Shown: positions 27,297 through 35,371 of the stretch, piece after piece | How positions within the stretch are numbered: position 1 is the stretch's first letter | How the letters are laid out: every line of letters starts with the position of its first letter | DNA from: a virus | Virus record (IMG/VR): IMGVR_UViG_3300023184_000237 | Coordinates: 1 to 42,754 of that record | DNA: 42,754 nt | Reading direction: 5' to 3' (one strand) | Notes under the pieces: generated by a model | Seen by the model: only the letters and a program-made list of their open reading frames with translations | What the model was told of the DNA's origin: nothing | Databases searched by the model: none | Position numbers and translations under genes: made by a program

Positions 27297-27946
27297 TTGT
27301 CAGGCTCCAAATCTCCCTTTTTCCAAACACTGTCTGTACGTTGAAGATTTATTTCGCAATTCTTACAGACACTACGCAAATTCTTGAGATCATTGTGTGC
27401 CAAATTTCCATCTACATGGAACACTAACATTTGTGCTGACCATCTAGCTTTGAATCCGCAACAATCGCAACTCATTTTCTTTTTATAACCTGCCGCTTTC
27501 CACCGCGGCACAAACGGTTTTGGATTTTTCTTTTTCTTCAGGCATGCATCACATCTAGTGCGGTAATGTGTTATATCATCCTTGATATAATTTACAGCCA
27601 CAGGTCTTTGTTCACAAACACAGCACAATGATCGTGCAACTTGTTTAGTTGGTTGTTTAACTCGAAGGCCTGATGATCTAGATGACGAGTTATAATAATT
27701 ATCATTGTCTGCTACATCATATAATCCAAGATAGTAATTTTCACGATCTTTTATTTTGCTTGCATCATTTACATATTCAAGAATTTTACGTTCAAAATTT
27801 GCAAGCCCATGTTCTCTTAGAGAACTCCGGAATCGTTTACCTCCACCTATATACCCATCGTCTTCTGATCCAGTATGGGCACCAATGTACTTCATGTTAT
27901 CAATTTTGTTAGTCCATTCATATATGAATCCAGCATATTCGCTCAT
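27293..27946 (-). CDS. GIY-YIG endonuclease with C-terminal HNH/zinc domain
   Basis: 217 residues with AGGAG before ATG 27946. Residues ~5-90 form a GIY-YIG nuclease domain: GFIYEWTN replaces GIYxITN, KYIGAHTG supplies the YIG half, followed by REHGLANFERKILEY and a glutamate in RENYYLGLYD. The C-terminal part is cysteine-rich: CCVCEQRP and CDACLKKK form one zinc-ribbon-like set, then CDCCGF, FHVDGNLAHNDLKNLRSVC and NCEINLQ follow the H-x-DG-N-x-x-x-N-D-L-x-N-L pattern of HNH nucleases. Both halves could cut DNA, or the HNH-like part may only bind it. It lies alone on the minus strand between plus-strand genes, typical of a free-standing homing endonuclease in T4-like phages. Confidence 0.82.
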   Translation of the reverse strand: MSEYAGFIYEWTNKIDNMKYIGAHTGSEDDGYIGGGKRFRSSLREHGLANFERKILEYVNDASKIKDRENYYLGLYDVADNDNYYNSSSRSSGLRVKQPTKQVARSLCCVCEQRPVAVNYIKDDITHYRTRCDACLKKKKNPKPFVPRWKAAGYKKKMSCDCCGFKARWSAQMLVFHVDGNLAHNDLKNLRSVCKNCEINLQRTDSVWKKGDLEPDN

Positions 27947-27972
27947 ATTTTTCTCCTAAACCTTTACAAAGG

Positions 27973-27980
27973 TATTTATG
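27973..27980 (-). promoter_or_regulatory. Late promoter element (CATAAATA)
   Basis: On the minus strand CATAAATACC lies 26 nt before the GIY-YIG ATG 27946. It is the same octamer as the element before the minus-strand gp14 gene. Confidence 0.45.
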
Positions 27981-28003
27981 ATTGCGACTTTTTTTTACTA
28001 ATC

Positions 28004-28011
28004 GGTAAATA
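28004..28011 (+). promoter_or_regulatory. Late promoter element (GGTAAATA)
   Basis: GGTAAATATT lies 24 nt before the sheath ATG, with AAAAGGAAA (28022-28030) as the ribosome site. Together with the minus-strand element at 27973-27980 it makes an 89-bp divergent late-promoter region. Confidence 0.55.
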
Positions 28012-28035
28012 TTAGAACTTGAAAAGGAAACCATT

Positions 28036-31000
28036 ATGGCTTTAACATCACCAGGCGTAGAAGTAACAGTAATTGACCAGAGTCAATACATACCTTCAGC
28101 CGTTAACACAGTACCTTACTTTTTGCTGGCCACAGCGCAAAACAAAGTATCCAGTGACGGCGTCACTGTAGCAGCCGGTACTCTTGCCGCTAATGCAAAC
28201 AAAACATATTTGATCACCAGTCAACGCGATTTGGCACAGACTTTTGGTGTGCCGTTCTTCTACAACACCACAACAGGTACTCCCATCAACGGATACGAAC
28301 TCAACGAGTACGGATTACTTGCCGCTTACTCAGCCCTGGGCGTTACAAACCGTTGTTATGTACAACGTGCCAACATTGATTTGACAGCACTCACTGCAAG
28401 TTTAACTCGTCCTACTGGTGCACCTGCAAATGGTTCTTTTTGGTTGGATACATCTATTACATCGTGGGGCATTCAGGAGTGGAATGCCGCTACTCAAGCA
28501 TTTGAAGTAGTAACACCATTGGTAGTCAATGACACCACTGAAGTTGTTAATTTTGACGATGATACTCTTGGTACTGCTGATTACGCTCCTATACCATCTT
28601 ATGGCGCAATTGGCGACTATGCAGTAATCTCTTGTTCACAACACAATCCAATCTATTACAAAAATTATTTGAACACCTGGGTTCTTGTTGGCAGCAATGC
28701 CTGGAAAGCGTCATACCCCACAGTGCAAGGCACAAACTCACCAACTTCACTGACCATTGGTGCCAACATGATCATCAATGGCACCACTGTCACTGTTGGT
28801 GCAACCAACACTGTGGACGGATTTGCTACTGCCATTAATACTGCTGCCATTACAGGAGTCACAGCCAGTGCTGTGAGCAATCAACTGTATATCTATGCCA
28901 ACAGTACCGCTGCCAATGATGGTTCAACTCTCAGCAATGATGGTGTTGTTTCTATTCAAGCAGGCCCCAATCTTGGCACAGCATTGTTGACAGCCCTGGG
29001 CATCACAGCATCTGAATATGCCGCACCAGAATATTTGCCATCATACAGTTACGAACAACCAAAATGGATCACAGCCGCAGGTGCAGCTTATGCTAGACCA
29101 ACCGGCAGTGTTTGGCAAAATCTCAGCATTGCCAACAATGGAATGCAACTGGTTCTAAAACAATACAGCGCCGCACTTGGCACCTGGGTTGCACAATCAG
29201 TTCCTGTATATTTCAATGATGCTTACGCAAATTATGCATTAGATCCAACCGGTGGCGGTAAAAATATTCCTGTTGGTACCACGTATGCTCAATACAATGC
29301 CATGGGATATTTGAGCACCCCATTGACCACAGCAGCTTTTGAGATTTATGAACGTTATGCATTGGGTGCAACTGTGGTCACAGGAACCACAGTTCCTACC
29401 GGAAATGCATTTGCAGGTGTCAGTTTCTTCTTGAGCGGCAGCCAACCTGGCAGCACAGCAACCAACATATCCCTGGTCACAGTTGGTGGCACAGGTACAG
29501 CAACAGATTATATAACAGCGGTCAGTGCGGCAAACGTGCCTTATGTGAGTGCCACTATAAATTCTGCTGGTAACATAGTGTACACCAACAGTTCAGGGGG
29601 AACCATTGGCTTGGCTGACAGTGTAGGAACAGGCACCGCCACAGCTGGATTCACAGATTCAACTGAGTTTTGTCGTCCAAGTAATATCACTGCTAATTTG
29701 TTGATTCTCAGTAACTGGGTAAATGGTCCTACATTTACGCATACATCTAGCAATACCGCCCCGGGCCAAGATCCAGCAGATGGTCGCTTGTGGTATTACA
29801 GTGCAGTGGATGCGGCTGATATCATGATTCAAGACGATGGCATGTGGATGGGTTATCGAAACGTGACCAACGATGCTCGTGGTTACAATTTGACTTTGAC
29901 CAATGCAACCGGACCTATCATCAGCGCCACTGCACCCACAACACAAACCAACACCGCAATGTCGGCCTTGGTGTATGGTGATCTATGGATCGACACCAGT
30001 GACTTAGAAAACTATCCCAAATTGTATCGCTGGCAACCAGTCAGTGGTGTTGCACAATGGGTAGAAATTGATACCACTGATCAAACCACACAAAACGGTG
30101 TTTTGTTTGCTGATGCACGTTGGGCACCAAATGGAACAACAGACCCAGTGGCAGATCCTTTGCCACCAATTGGCACTGGAAGCACACCATTGAATACCAG
30201 TAACTACCTGGATCCAGACGCTCCTAACTCTAGTTTGTATCCACAAGGTATGCTGTTGTTTAACACACGTCGTTCAGGTTATAATGTCAAGAGTTTCCAA
30301 ATGGATTACTTTACGACCACAGCCACCGACTATGCAATTGATGCATACTCGGCAACTACGGCTTACGCTGTGAATGACTTTGTGAGTTACAACAACGGCA
30401 TTTATGTTTGCACCGTTGCTACCTCAGCAGGTACTGCACCAAGCAATACTGCATACTGGGATTTGATCAATCTCAACACCTGGCTCACAGCAAGTGGCAA
30501 CAAGGACAACGGAAGCATGTGGTCGGGTCGCCTGGCACAACGTCAAATTATTGTGCAGGCGCTCAAGTCAGGCATTGATACCAGTGTCACAGCACGTGAA
30601 GAGCAGACACAATACAATATCATTGCCACACCTGCTTACCCAGAATTGACACCAAACATGATTGCACTCAGCAACGAGCGCAACAACACCTTGTTTGTGG
30701 TGGGCGATACACCAATGCGTTTGGGCCCTGATGGCAACAGCCTAGTGGCATTTGCTACCAACAACAACGGTCTGGGACAACCCAATGGTGATGGCAACAT
30801 CTTGACCAGCAACTATTGCGGCGTGTTCTATCCCAGTTGCCAGACCAGCGACCTTGGCGGCAACACAGTGGTTCAACCTCCGAGTCACATGATGGTTCGT
30901 ACTATCCTGCGCAGTGATGCCGCAAGTTATCCATGGTTGGCGCCAGCTGGCACACGTCGTGGTGTTGTCGACAACGCTATCTCAATTGGTTACATCGATG

Positions 31001-31470
31001 CCACAACAGGCGAGTTCAATCAGATTGGCGTAAGTCAATCAGTGCGCGATATCTTGTACGAGCGTAACATTAATCCAATCACGTTTATTCCTGGAATTGG
31101 TATTACCAACTTTGGCAACAAGACCACCACTGCTACAACAACAGCACTGGATCGTATCAACGTGGCTCGCTTGGTGTGTTTCTTGCGTGGACGCCTGGAA
31201 GAAATTGGCAAACTGTACCTGTTTGAACCCAACGACACAATCACACGCAATCAAATCACCAACAGTGTGAACAGTCTCATGATTGACTTGGTGGCCAAAC
31301 GTGCCTTGTATGATTACCTGGTTGTTTGTGACTTGAGCAACAACACTCCTGCACGTATTGACCGCAATGAATTGTGGGTAGACGTTGCTATTGAGCCAGT
31401 AAAAGCCGTGGAATTCATCTATATTCCATTGCGTATCAAGAACACTGGGGCAATTGCTGCCGGACAATAA
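28036..31470 (+). CDS. gp18: Contractile tail sheath protein, T4 gp18-like (enlarged)
   Basis: 1144 residues against 659 for T4 gp18. The N-terminus (TSPGVEVTVIDQSQYIP, then NTVPYFLLAT) and the C-terminal third (RQIIVQALKSGIDTS, FVVGDTPMRLGPDG, PPSHMMVRTILRSD, WLAPAGTRRG, NAISIGYID, ERNINPITFIPGIG, FLRGRLEEIGK, LWVDVAIEPVKAVEFIYIPL) are classical sheath sequences; this conserved core contracts during injection. The middle carries inserted domains. Residues ~237-295 look like a flagellin-hook IN motif (INGTTVTVGATNTVDGFATA). Residues ~776-812 look like a CBM5/12 carbohydrate-binding module (YAVNDFVSYNNGIYVC, YWDLI). Repeated SFWLDTS, RLWYYSA and DLWIDTS segments suggest duplicated surface domains. 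A strong hairpin follows the stop. Confidence 0.95.
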   Translation: MALTSPGVEVTVIDQSQYIPSAVNTVPYFLLATAQNKVSSDGVTVAAGTLAANANKTYLITSQRDLAQTFGVPFFYNTTTGTPINGYELNEYGLLAAYSALGVTNRCYVQRANIDLTALTASLTRPTGAPANGSFWLDTSITSWGIQEWNAATQAFEVVTPLVVNDTTEVVNFDDDTLGTADYAPIPSYGAIGDYAVISCSQHNPIYYKNYLNTWVLVGSNAWKASYPTVQGTNSPTSLTIGANMIINGTTVTVGATNTVDGFATAINTAAITGVTASAVSNQLYIYANSTAANDGSTLSNDGVVSIQAGPNLGTALLTALGITASEYAAPEYLPSYSYEQPKWITAAGAAYARPTGSVWQNLSIANNGMQLVLKQYSAALGTWVAQSVPVYFNDAYANYALDPTGGGKNIPVGTTYAQYNAMGYLSTPLTTAAFEIYERYALGATVVTGTTVPTGNAFAGVSFFLSGSQPGSTATNISLVTVGGTGTATDYITAVSAANVPYVSATINSAGNIVYTNSSGGTIGLADSVGTGTATAGFTDSTEFCRPSNITANLLILSNWVNGPTFTHTSSNTAPGQDPADGRLWYYSAVDAADIMIQDDGMWMGYRNVTNDARGYNLTLTNATGPIISATAPTTQTNTAMSALVYGDLWIDTSDLENYPKLYRWQPVSGVAQWVEIDTTDQTTQNGVLFADARWAPNGTTDPVADPLPPIGTGSTPLNTSNYLDPDAPNSSLYPQGMLLFNTRRSGYNVKSFQMDYFTTTATDYAIDAYSATTAYAVNDFVSYNNGIYVCTVATSAGTAPSNTAYWDLINLNTWLTASGNKDNGSMWSGRLAQRQIIVQALKSGIDTSVTAREEQTQYNIIATPAYPELTPNMIALSNERNNTLFVVGDTPMRLGPDGNSLVAFATNNNGLGQPNGDGNILTSNYCGVFYPSCQTSDLGGNTVVQPPSHMMVRTILRSDAASYPWLAPAGTRRGVVDNAISIGYIDATTGEFNQIGVSQSVRDILYERNINPITFIPGIGITNFGNKTTTATTTALDRINVARLVCFLRGRLEEIGKLYLFEPNDTITRNQITNSVNSLMIDLVAKRALYDYLVVCDLSNNTPARIDRNELWVDVAIEPVKAVEFIYIPLRIKNTGAIAAGQ

Positions 31471-31505
31471 TGAAACTGGGGGCTGATTTTTCGGCCTCCG
31501 TTTCA
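31471..31505 (+). terminator. Strong intercistronic hairpin between sheath and tube genes
   Basis: Immediately after the sheath stop, 5' TGAAAC-T-GGGGGCTGA, a TTTT loop, then TCGGCCTCC-GTTTCA 3' form about 15 pairs (two G-U) with one bulged T. No U-tract follows; the next bases are GGTAAATA, the late promoter for the tube gene. It may be a weak terminator, an mRNA 3'-end stabiliser or a processing site that sets sheath and tube levels separately. Confidence 0.6.
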
Positions 31506-31513
31506 GGTAAATA
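31506..31513 (+). promoter_or_regulatory. Late promoter element (GGTAAATA)
   Basis: GGTAAATAAA directly follows the hairpin and lies 19 nt before the tube ATG, with AGGAG at 31521-31525 as ribosome site. Confidence 0.55.
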
Positions 31514-31532
31514 AACATATAGGAGATAACAA

Positions 31533-32183
31533 ATGGCAAGTGCATCACTAAACAAAATGACAGTTCCGCTGGCAAGCGATCAATCCGCGAGCGCCCAGGG
31601 CCTGTTGATGCCCAAACTCAAATATAGATTTAGAGTATTGTTTCAAAATTTTGGTGTAACTAATAGCACAACAGAAATGACCAAACAAGTTGTCAGTGTG
31701 GCAAGACCCAATCTAACATTTGAAGAAATCGCATTACCAATCTACAACTCAACGCTGAAGTTGGCCGGTCGTCACACCTGGGCTGATATCGCATGCTCAG
31801 TACGTGATGACGCATCGGGTAGCGTTATGACTCTAGTTGGAGAGCAAATGCAGAAACAACTGGACTTTTTGGAACAAGCAAGTGCCGCGGCTGGTATTGA
31901 CTACAAGTTCATGACCACAATTCAAATTCTTGATGGCGGTAACGGTGCAGACACACCCACAGTTCTTGAGAACTGGGAACTGTATGGTTGCTACTTGAAG
32001 GGCGCTGACTATGGTGAACTCAACTATGGTACCAACGAAGGTGTCACAATCAACTTGAACATTGCTTACGATAACGCCGCACAGACCAAGACAAGTGTGA
32101 ACGATGGTGGTATCGGTGCTATTGCCACAGGACTTGGTCGCACCATTGGTGGCGCAGTAACAGGTGTTGGCCTAGGCGCCTAA
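31533..32183 (+). CDS. gp19: Tail tube protein, T4 gp19-like
   Basis: 216 residues, the usual size for gp19-like tubes in marine T4-like phages. Characteristic elements are LMPKLKYRFRVLFQNFG near residue 30, a VVSVARPNLTFEEIALPIYN strand pair, AGRHTWADIACSVRDDASG and VLENWELYGCYLKGADYGEL. Rings of the protein stack into the inner tube inside the sheath. The last ~25 residues (GGIGAIATGLGRTIGG and following) form a Gly/Ala-rich flexible tail. AGGAG ribosome site at 31521-31525. It follows the sheath gene as in T4 (18-19), separated by a hairpin and its own late promoter. Confidence 0.92.
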   Translation: MASASLNKMTVPLASDQSASAQGLLMPKLKYRFRVLFQNFGVTNSTTEMTKQVVSVARPNLTFEEIALPIYNSTLKLAGRHTWADIACSVRDDASGSVMTLVGEQMQKQLDFLEQASAAAGIDYKFMTTIQILDGGNGADTPTVLENWELYGCYLKGADYGELNYGTNEGVTINLNIAYDNAAQTKTSVNDGGIGAIATGLGRTIGGAVTGVGLGA

Positions 32184-32193
32184 GGGCCGAGCC

Positions 32194-33339
32194 ATGCCAA
32201 CATTTGGTCAACAATTCTGGCAAGGATTTACAGACGTTAATGCCTTGCGTGATTACACTCACGCAAGCAAGGTCTTTACTCCCAACTCATTTGAACTTAA
32301 ACCTCGGTACAAGTTCCTTTTTCACGTTAGTTTTACACTCAATTTTGCAGGTGTTCCTGGGTTAGGGGCCTATCTTGGAGTGTCTGGCAACTCACAATTG
32401 AGTTATGTGGTCAAGACTGTGGATCTACCCAAGTTCACAATTGCCAACGAAACTCTCAATCAATACAATCGCAAACGTGTGGTACAGACCAAGATCAATT
32501 ATGATCCTGTAACTATTGTGTTCCACGATGACGCCGGCGACAATGTGCGCAAGATGTGGTACGCTTACTACAACTACTACTACAAAGATGCATCTCAACA
32601 GTATAACGAAGTACTGGCCAATGGCAACAATGGCAGTCTAGGTGAAAGCGCCAACAAGGTCACAGGATTTGGATACAATATTCGCGACATCTATGACAAT
32701 CAACGTGTGGGCAATGTGAACGATTGGGGATACATTGGCGAAGCCTACAACGATGGCACATCAGGCCCTTCGGGTAAGGCGCCATTCTTTCTGGACATTC
32801 AGATCACCGGCATGGATCAACACAAGACAGCAACATATGTGTTGGTCAATCCCTTGATAACCAATTTTGCACATGATCAGTATTCCTATGCTGAAGGTGC
32901 TGGCACCATGCAGAACACCATGACCATTGCTTATGAGACTGTGAAATACTACACAGGAGCCATCGGCCAGGCCAGGCCAGATCAAAACATCAAAGGTTTT
33001 GCTGATCCCAGTCACTACGATCAAACACTGAGTCCAATTAGTCGTCCGGGCAGTCGCGCCAACTTCATGGGACAGGGTGGCTTGTTGGATGCCGCCGGCG
33101 GCATCATAGAAGACTTGACCAGCGGCGGACCATTGGGCATTATTGGTGCTGTACAAAAAGCCGGCACAGCCTACAACACATTCAAGGGCAAAGACCTCAA
33201 GAGCATTGCCGTTAACGAAACAGTTGCCCTGGGGACAAACTATCTCAAAGGTTCTGCTATACCTGCGGCCATGCGACAAATTCCCGGCAGATCAAGTGGC
33301 ATGTATTATCCTACACCACAAAATCCTCCAACTAACTAA
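32194..33339 (+). CDS. Second tail-tube-fold protein (gp19/gp54-like)
   Basis: 381 residues, 10 nt after the tube gene. Residues ~30-230 follow the tail-tube pattern: RYKFLFHVSFTLNF, SYVVKTVDLPKFTIANETLN, RKRVVQTKINYDPVTIVFHD, then VRKMWYAYYNYYYKD and a PFFLDIQITGMD strand with VLVNPLITNFAHDQYSY. Residues ~255-381 form a Gly/Pro-rich C-terminal extension. In T4 the tube fold is reused in the tube initiators gp48 and gp54 of the baseplate, so this may be such an initiator or a tail terminus protein; which one cannot be decided here. No clear late element lies directly before it, so it is probably co-transcribed with the tube gene. Confidence 0.7.
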   Translation: MPTFGQQFWQGFTDVNALRDYTHASKVFTPNSFELKPRYKFLFHVSFTLNFAGVPGLGAYLGVSGNSQLSYVVKTVDLPKFTIANETLNQYNRKRVVQTKINYDPVTIVFHDDAGDNVRKMWYAYYNYYYKDASQQYNEVLANGNNGSLGESANKVTGFGYNIRDIYDNQRVGNVNDWGYIGEAYNDGTSGPSGKAPFFLDIQITGMDQHKTATYVLVNPLITNFAHDQYSYAEGAGTMQNTMTIAYETVKYYTGAIGQARPDQNIKGFADPSHYDQTLSPISRPGSRANFMGQGGLLDAAGGIIEDLTSGGPLGIIGAVQKAGTAYNTFKGKDLKSIAVNETVALGTNYLKGSAIPAAMRQIPGRSSGMYYPTPQNPPTN

Positions 33340-33345
33340 TTGATT

Positions 33346-33720
33346 ATGGCCAGCATCAACTATACCAACTACAACATTGATCAAACAGTGCGAGTGTTTG
33401 ACACATTCTACGACTATGACGTGAACATTGCTGTGGGCGACTATGATGTGGTCAACAGTTACTTCAAGAGTGTGATGACCACAAAACAAGCCGCAGACAA
33501 CTTTACTGTGAGTTTGTTTAGAGTGGCTCAAGATACAAATATTCCTCCGTTGACATTGCTACAGTCATTTCAAGCAGGCAATACCAACAACAATCCGGGC
33601 CTGAGTCTCAACATCAACATGGCCTACTATCTCAACAGCATCAGAAATCGTGCTACCTTGTTGGGCGTGGGCATTGCTGTAGCACCCAACTACTACGCAG
33701 CCAGAAACGTCATACAATAA
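33346..33720 (+). CDS. Small conserved protein in the tail/head-completion operon (124 aa)
   Basis: 124 residues from ATG 33346 (MASINYTNYN); a TTG at 33340 would add two. I do not recognise a named family, though similar short proteins occur between tail and head-completion genes in marine T4-like phages, from memory. It appears mainly helical and acidic, with FDTFYDYDVNIAVGDYDVV, KQAADNFTVSLFRVAQDT, PPLTLLQSFQ and INMAYYLNSIRNRATLLGVG. No signal peptide or transmembrane segment. The TAA stop overlaps the gp4 start (TAATG), so the two are translationally coupled. A minor virion or assembly role is inferred from position only. Confidence 0.75.
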   Translation: MASINYTNYNIDQTVRVFDTFYDYDVNIAVGDYDVVNSYFKSVMTTKQAADNFTVSLFRVAQDTNIPPLTLLQSFQAGNTNNNPGLSLNINMAYYLNSIRNRATLLGVGIAVAPNYYAARNVIQ

Positions 33721-34151
33721 TGGCACATTGGGCACAAGGCACATACACTGTGGTCAACCGTGCCAAGTATGTGGGCAACGGTGAGCCCCGCTACAGATCC
33801 GGTTGGGAATTGTCATTTATGCGATTCCTGGACTCAAACGATCATATTTTACAATGGGCTAGCGAAAGCATTGCCATCCCTTATCGTCATCCACTCACAG
33901 GTAAGATGACACAATATATCCCAGATTTTTTGATCACATACCGTACCAAAAACAATCAAATGCGGGCTGAACTGATTGAAATTAAACCCAAAAAGCAAAG
34001 CGTGATAGAGTCAAAAATGAACAGCCGAGACCGCACTATAGTAGCGATCAACTACTGTAAGTGGGACGCGGCGACCAAATGGGCCCGACGCAACGGACTC
34101 ACATTTAGAGTTATTACTGAGAATGACATGTTTGTAAATGGTCGAGCGTGA
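33720..34151 (+). CDS. gp4: Head completion nuclease-like protein, T4 gp4
   Basis: 143 residues, matching T4 gp4 (about 150). The family signature is plain: YTVVNRAKYVGNGEPRYRSG, WELSFMRFLDSNDHILQWAS, IAIPYRHPLTGKMTQYIPDF and ELIEIKPKKQ. Asp69 in IPDF and Glu87-x-Lys89 in IEIKP form a PD-(D/E)xK nuclease-like active site, as in TnsA-type endonucleases. In T4, gp4 (gp50/65) completes filled heads before tail joining and is thought to trim DNA. The start overlaps the upstream stop (TAATG). The C-terminus overlaps the longer possible start of the next gene at 34138. Confidence 0.92.
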   Translation: MAHWAQGTYTVVNRAKYVGNGEPRYRSGWELSFMRFLDSNDHILQWASESIAIPYRHPLTGKMTQYIPDFLITYRTKNNQMRAELIEIKPKKQSVIESKMNSRDRTIVAINYCKWDAATKWARRNGLTFRVITENDMFVNGRA

Positions 34152-34154
34152 GCC

Positions 34155-34162
34155 ACTAAATA
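34155..34162 (+). promoter_or_regulatory. Late promoter element (ACTAAATA)
   Basis: TAAATA at 34157-34162 is followed by TTGGC and then ATG 34168, the same 5-nt spacing as before gp14. This favours 34168 over 34138 as start of the gp16-like gene. Confidence 0.4.
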
Positions 34163-34167
34163 TTGGC

Positions 34168-34674
34168 ATGACACGCAAACTTGAAGACCTTTTTGATCTC
34201 CCGCCAACTCAGGAAGAAGTAGACATTGCTCTACCCACACTTCCCACCAATCGAGAAACACTACAAGCACTAGATGACGCCATTGACAAAGTTGATGGTG
34301 CGTTGCCTGCTGTGCGTGGACTTGAAGCCACAGACACCGAAATGGATGAACTTGCTGGTTTGGCCACTGGCAGTTACAAGGATTTAATGGATCTTGGTTT
34401 TCAGGTCGATTCAAGATTTGCCAGCGAAATCTTTAGTGTAGCATCGAACATGCTGGGCCACGCCATCACAGCAAAAACAGCCAAACTAGACAAGAAACTC
34501 AAGATGATTGATCTACAGATGAAGAAAATGCGCCTGGATCAACAGCAACAGGCCCTGGATGCCAAAGATCCCGAAGGCATAGCCGCCGCACAAACAGCAC
34601 ACGGAGTGGTTTTGAGCCGCAACGATTTGCTGGAACGTATTATTGGCAAAGGCCAAAACGTACAAAAAGAATAA
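34168..34674 (+). CDS. gp16: Candidate small terminase subunit, T4 gp16-like
   Basis: 168 residues from ATG 34168 (MTRKLEDLFDLPPTQEEVD); an upstream ATG at 34138 would add ten and overlap gp4. Residues ~55-120 form two long helices (SYKDLMDLGFQVDSRFASEI, NMLGHAITAKTAKLDKKLKM, LQMKKMRLDQQQQ). I recall this pattern from proteins annotated as gp16-type terminase subunits in marine T4-like phages. The C-terminus ends in LSRNDLLERIIGKGQ. gp16 recognises phage DNA and stimulates the gp17 packaging motor. A gp17 gene does not follow here, which is unusual. The call rests on helix pattern and gene neighbourhood (gp4 upstream), not on catalytic residues. Confidence 0.55.
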   Translation: MTRKLEDLFDLPPTQEEVDIALPTLPTNRETLQALDDAIDKVDGALPAVRGLEATDTEMDELAGLATGSYKDLMDLGFQVDSRFASEIFSVASNMLGHAITAKTAKLDKKLKMIDLQMKKMRLDQQQQALDAKDPEGIAAAQTAHGVVLSRNDLLERIIGKGQNVQKE

Positions 34675-34677
34675 ATA
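34670..34677 (+). promoter_or_regulatory. Late promoter element (AATAAATA)
   Basis: TAAATA at 34672-34677; its first three bases are the stop codon of the gp16-like gene. It lies 18 nt before ATG 34696. Confidence 0.5.
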
Positions 34678-34695
34678 GTAAACAGGATATCGAAT

Positions 34696-35301
34696 ATGAA
34701 ACCATTTGCCAAATACCTAGCCGAAAGCGAACGTACATACACCTACCGCATCAAGGTAATTGGTGATGTACCTGAAGGCTTTTTCCGAGAACTCGAAGAC
34801 AAGTGTGCTCAGTTTGACGTGGTCAAAATGTCTAAACCAAAGAATACACCAGTTCGCCGAGTGATCCCTGATTTTCCAGCGTTTCCCAATCAGCCAATGA
34901 GCATTGTGGATGTAGAATTCAAATATCCAGCCATTGAGCCACAAATCAAACAACTGGCACAATTGTTGGGTGTAGATCCCAATCGGATTGTTATGAACAC
35001 AGACGGTTATGAAGACAGTCTCAATATTGAAAACAACAAGATTGAAGACGAAAACAAAGACTTGTTGGACTCACCATATCCTGCTCCTGATGCAGAGCAA
35101 CGAGCACTCAAGAAAGACTACGCAACTGGTCCGTACGATCACGAAGTTTTAAAGAATGCATATCGTACTAACTTTACTGTAGCCGGAGGCAAGACTCCTC
35201 CTGCCAAAACCACAAATGAATTGCCAATGGGCAACAAGAGCCCTATGACCACGATCAAGCGTCAACCCCGGCCAGCCACTGGCGCAAACCCAAGAGGCTG
35301 A
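34696..35301 (+). CDS. Putative internal head protein with capsid-targeting-like N-terminus
   Basis: 201 residues. The first residues, MKPFAKYLAE-SERTY, resemble the T4 capsid-targeting sequence MKTYQEFIAE-A, after which the gp21 protease cleaves T4 internal proteins. Residues ~12-110 form a compact alpha/beta domain (YTYRIKVIGDVPEGFFREL, FDVVKMSKPKNTPV, MSIVDVEFKYPAIEPQIKQL, LGVDPNRIVM), a family I recall as recurring in marine T4-like phages without a known function. Residues ~120-201 are disordered and rich in Asn, Lys and Pro (ENNKIEDENKDLLDSPYP and beyond). The predicted role, packaging in the head and possible delivery into the host, is inference. It has its own late element. Confidence 0.7.
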   Translation: MKPFAKYLAESERTYTYRIKVIGDVPEGFFRELEDKCAQFDVVKMSKPKNTPVRRVIPDFPAFPNQPMSIVDVEFKYPAIEPQIKQLAQLLGVDPNRIVMNTDGYEDSLNIENNKIEDENKDLLDSPYPAPDAEQRALKKDYATGPYDHEVLKNAYRTNFTVAGGKTPPAKTTNELPMGNKSPMTTIKRQPRPATGANPRG

Positions 35302-35309
35302 GGTAAATA
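35302..35309 (+). promoter_or_regulatory. Late promoter element (GGTAAATA)
   Basis: GGTAAATATA immediately follows the stop of the preceding gene and lies 62 nt before the HNH endonuclease ATG, giving that mRNA an unusually long leader for this phage. Confidence 0.5.
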
Positions 35310-35337
35310 TAGGTGTAGTTCGCGGCACGCCAATGCC

Positions 35338-35366
35338 CAACTACTCTAATAGTTGAAAGGGAACTA
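35338..35366 (+). promoter_or_regulatory. Alternative hairpins around the HNH ribosome site
   Basis: TAGTTG (35350-35355) can pair with CAACTA upstream (35338-35343, six pairs, six-base loop), or its TAGTT can pair with AACTA downstream (35362-35366), which would put the GAAAGGG ribosome site in a small loop. The two pairings exclude each other, so they could switch translation of the endonuclease. Stems are short; moderate evidence only. Confidence 0.35.
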
Positions 35367-35371
35367 TCAGC

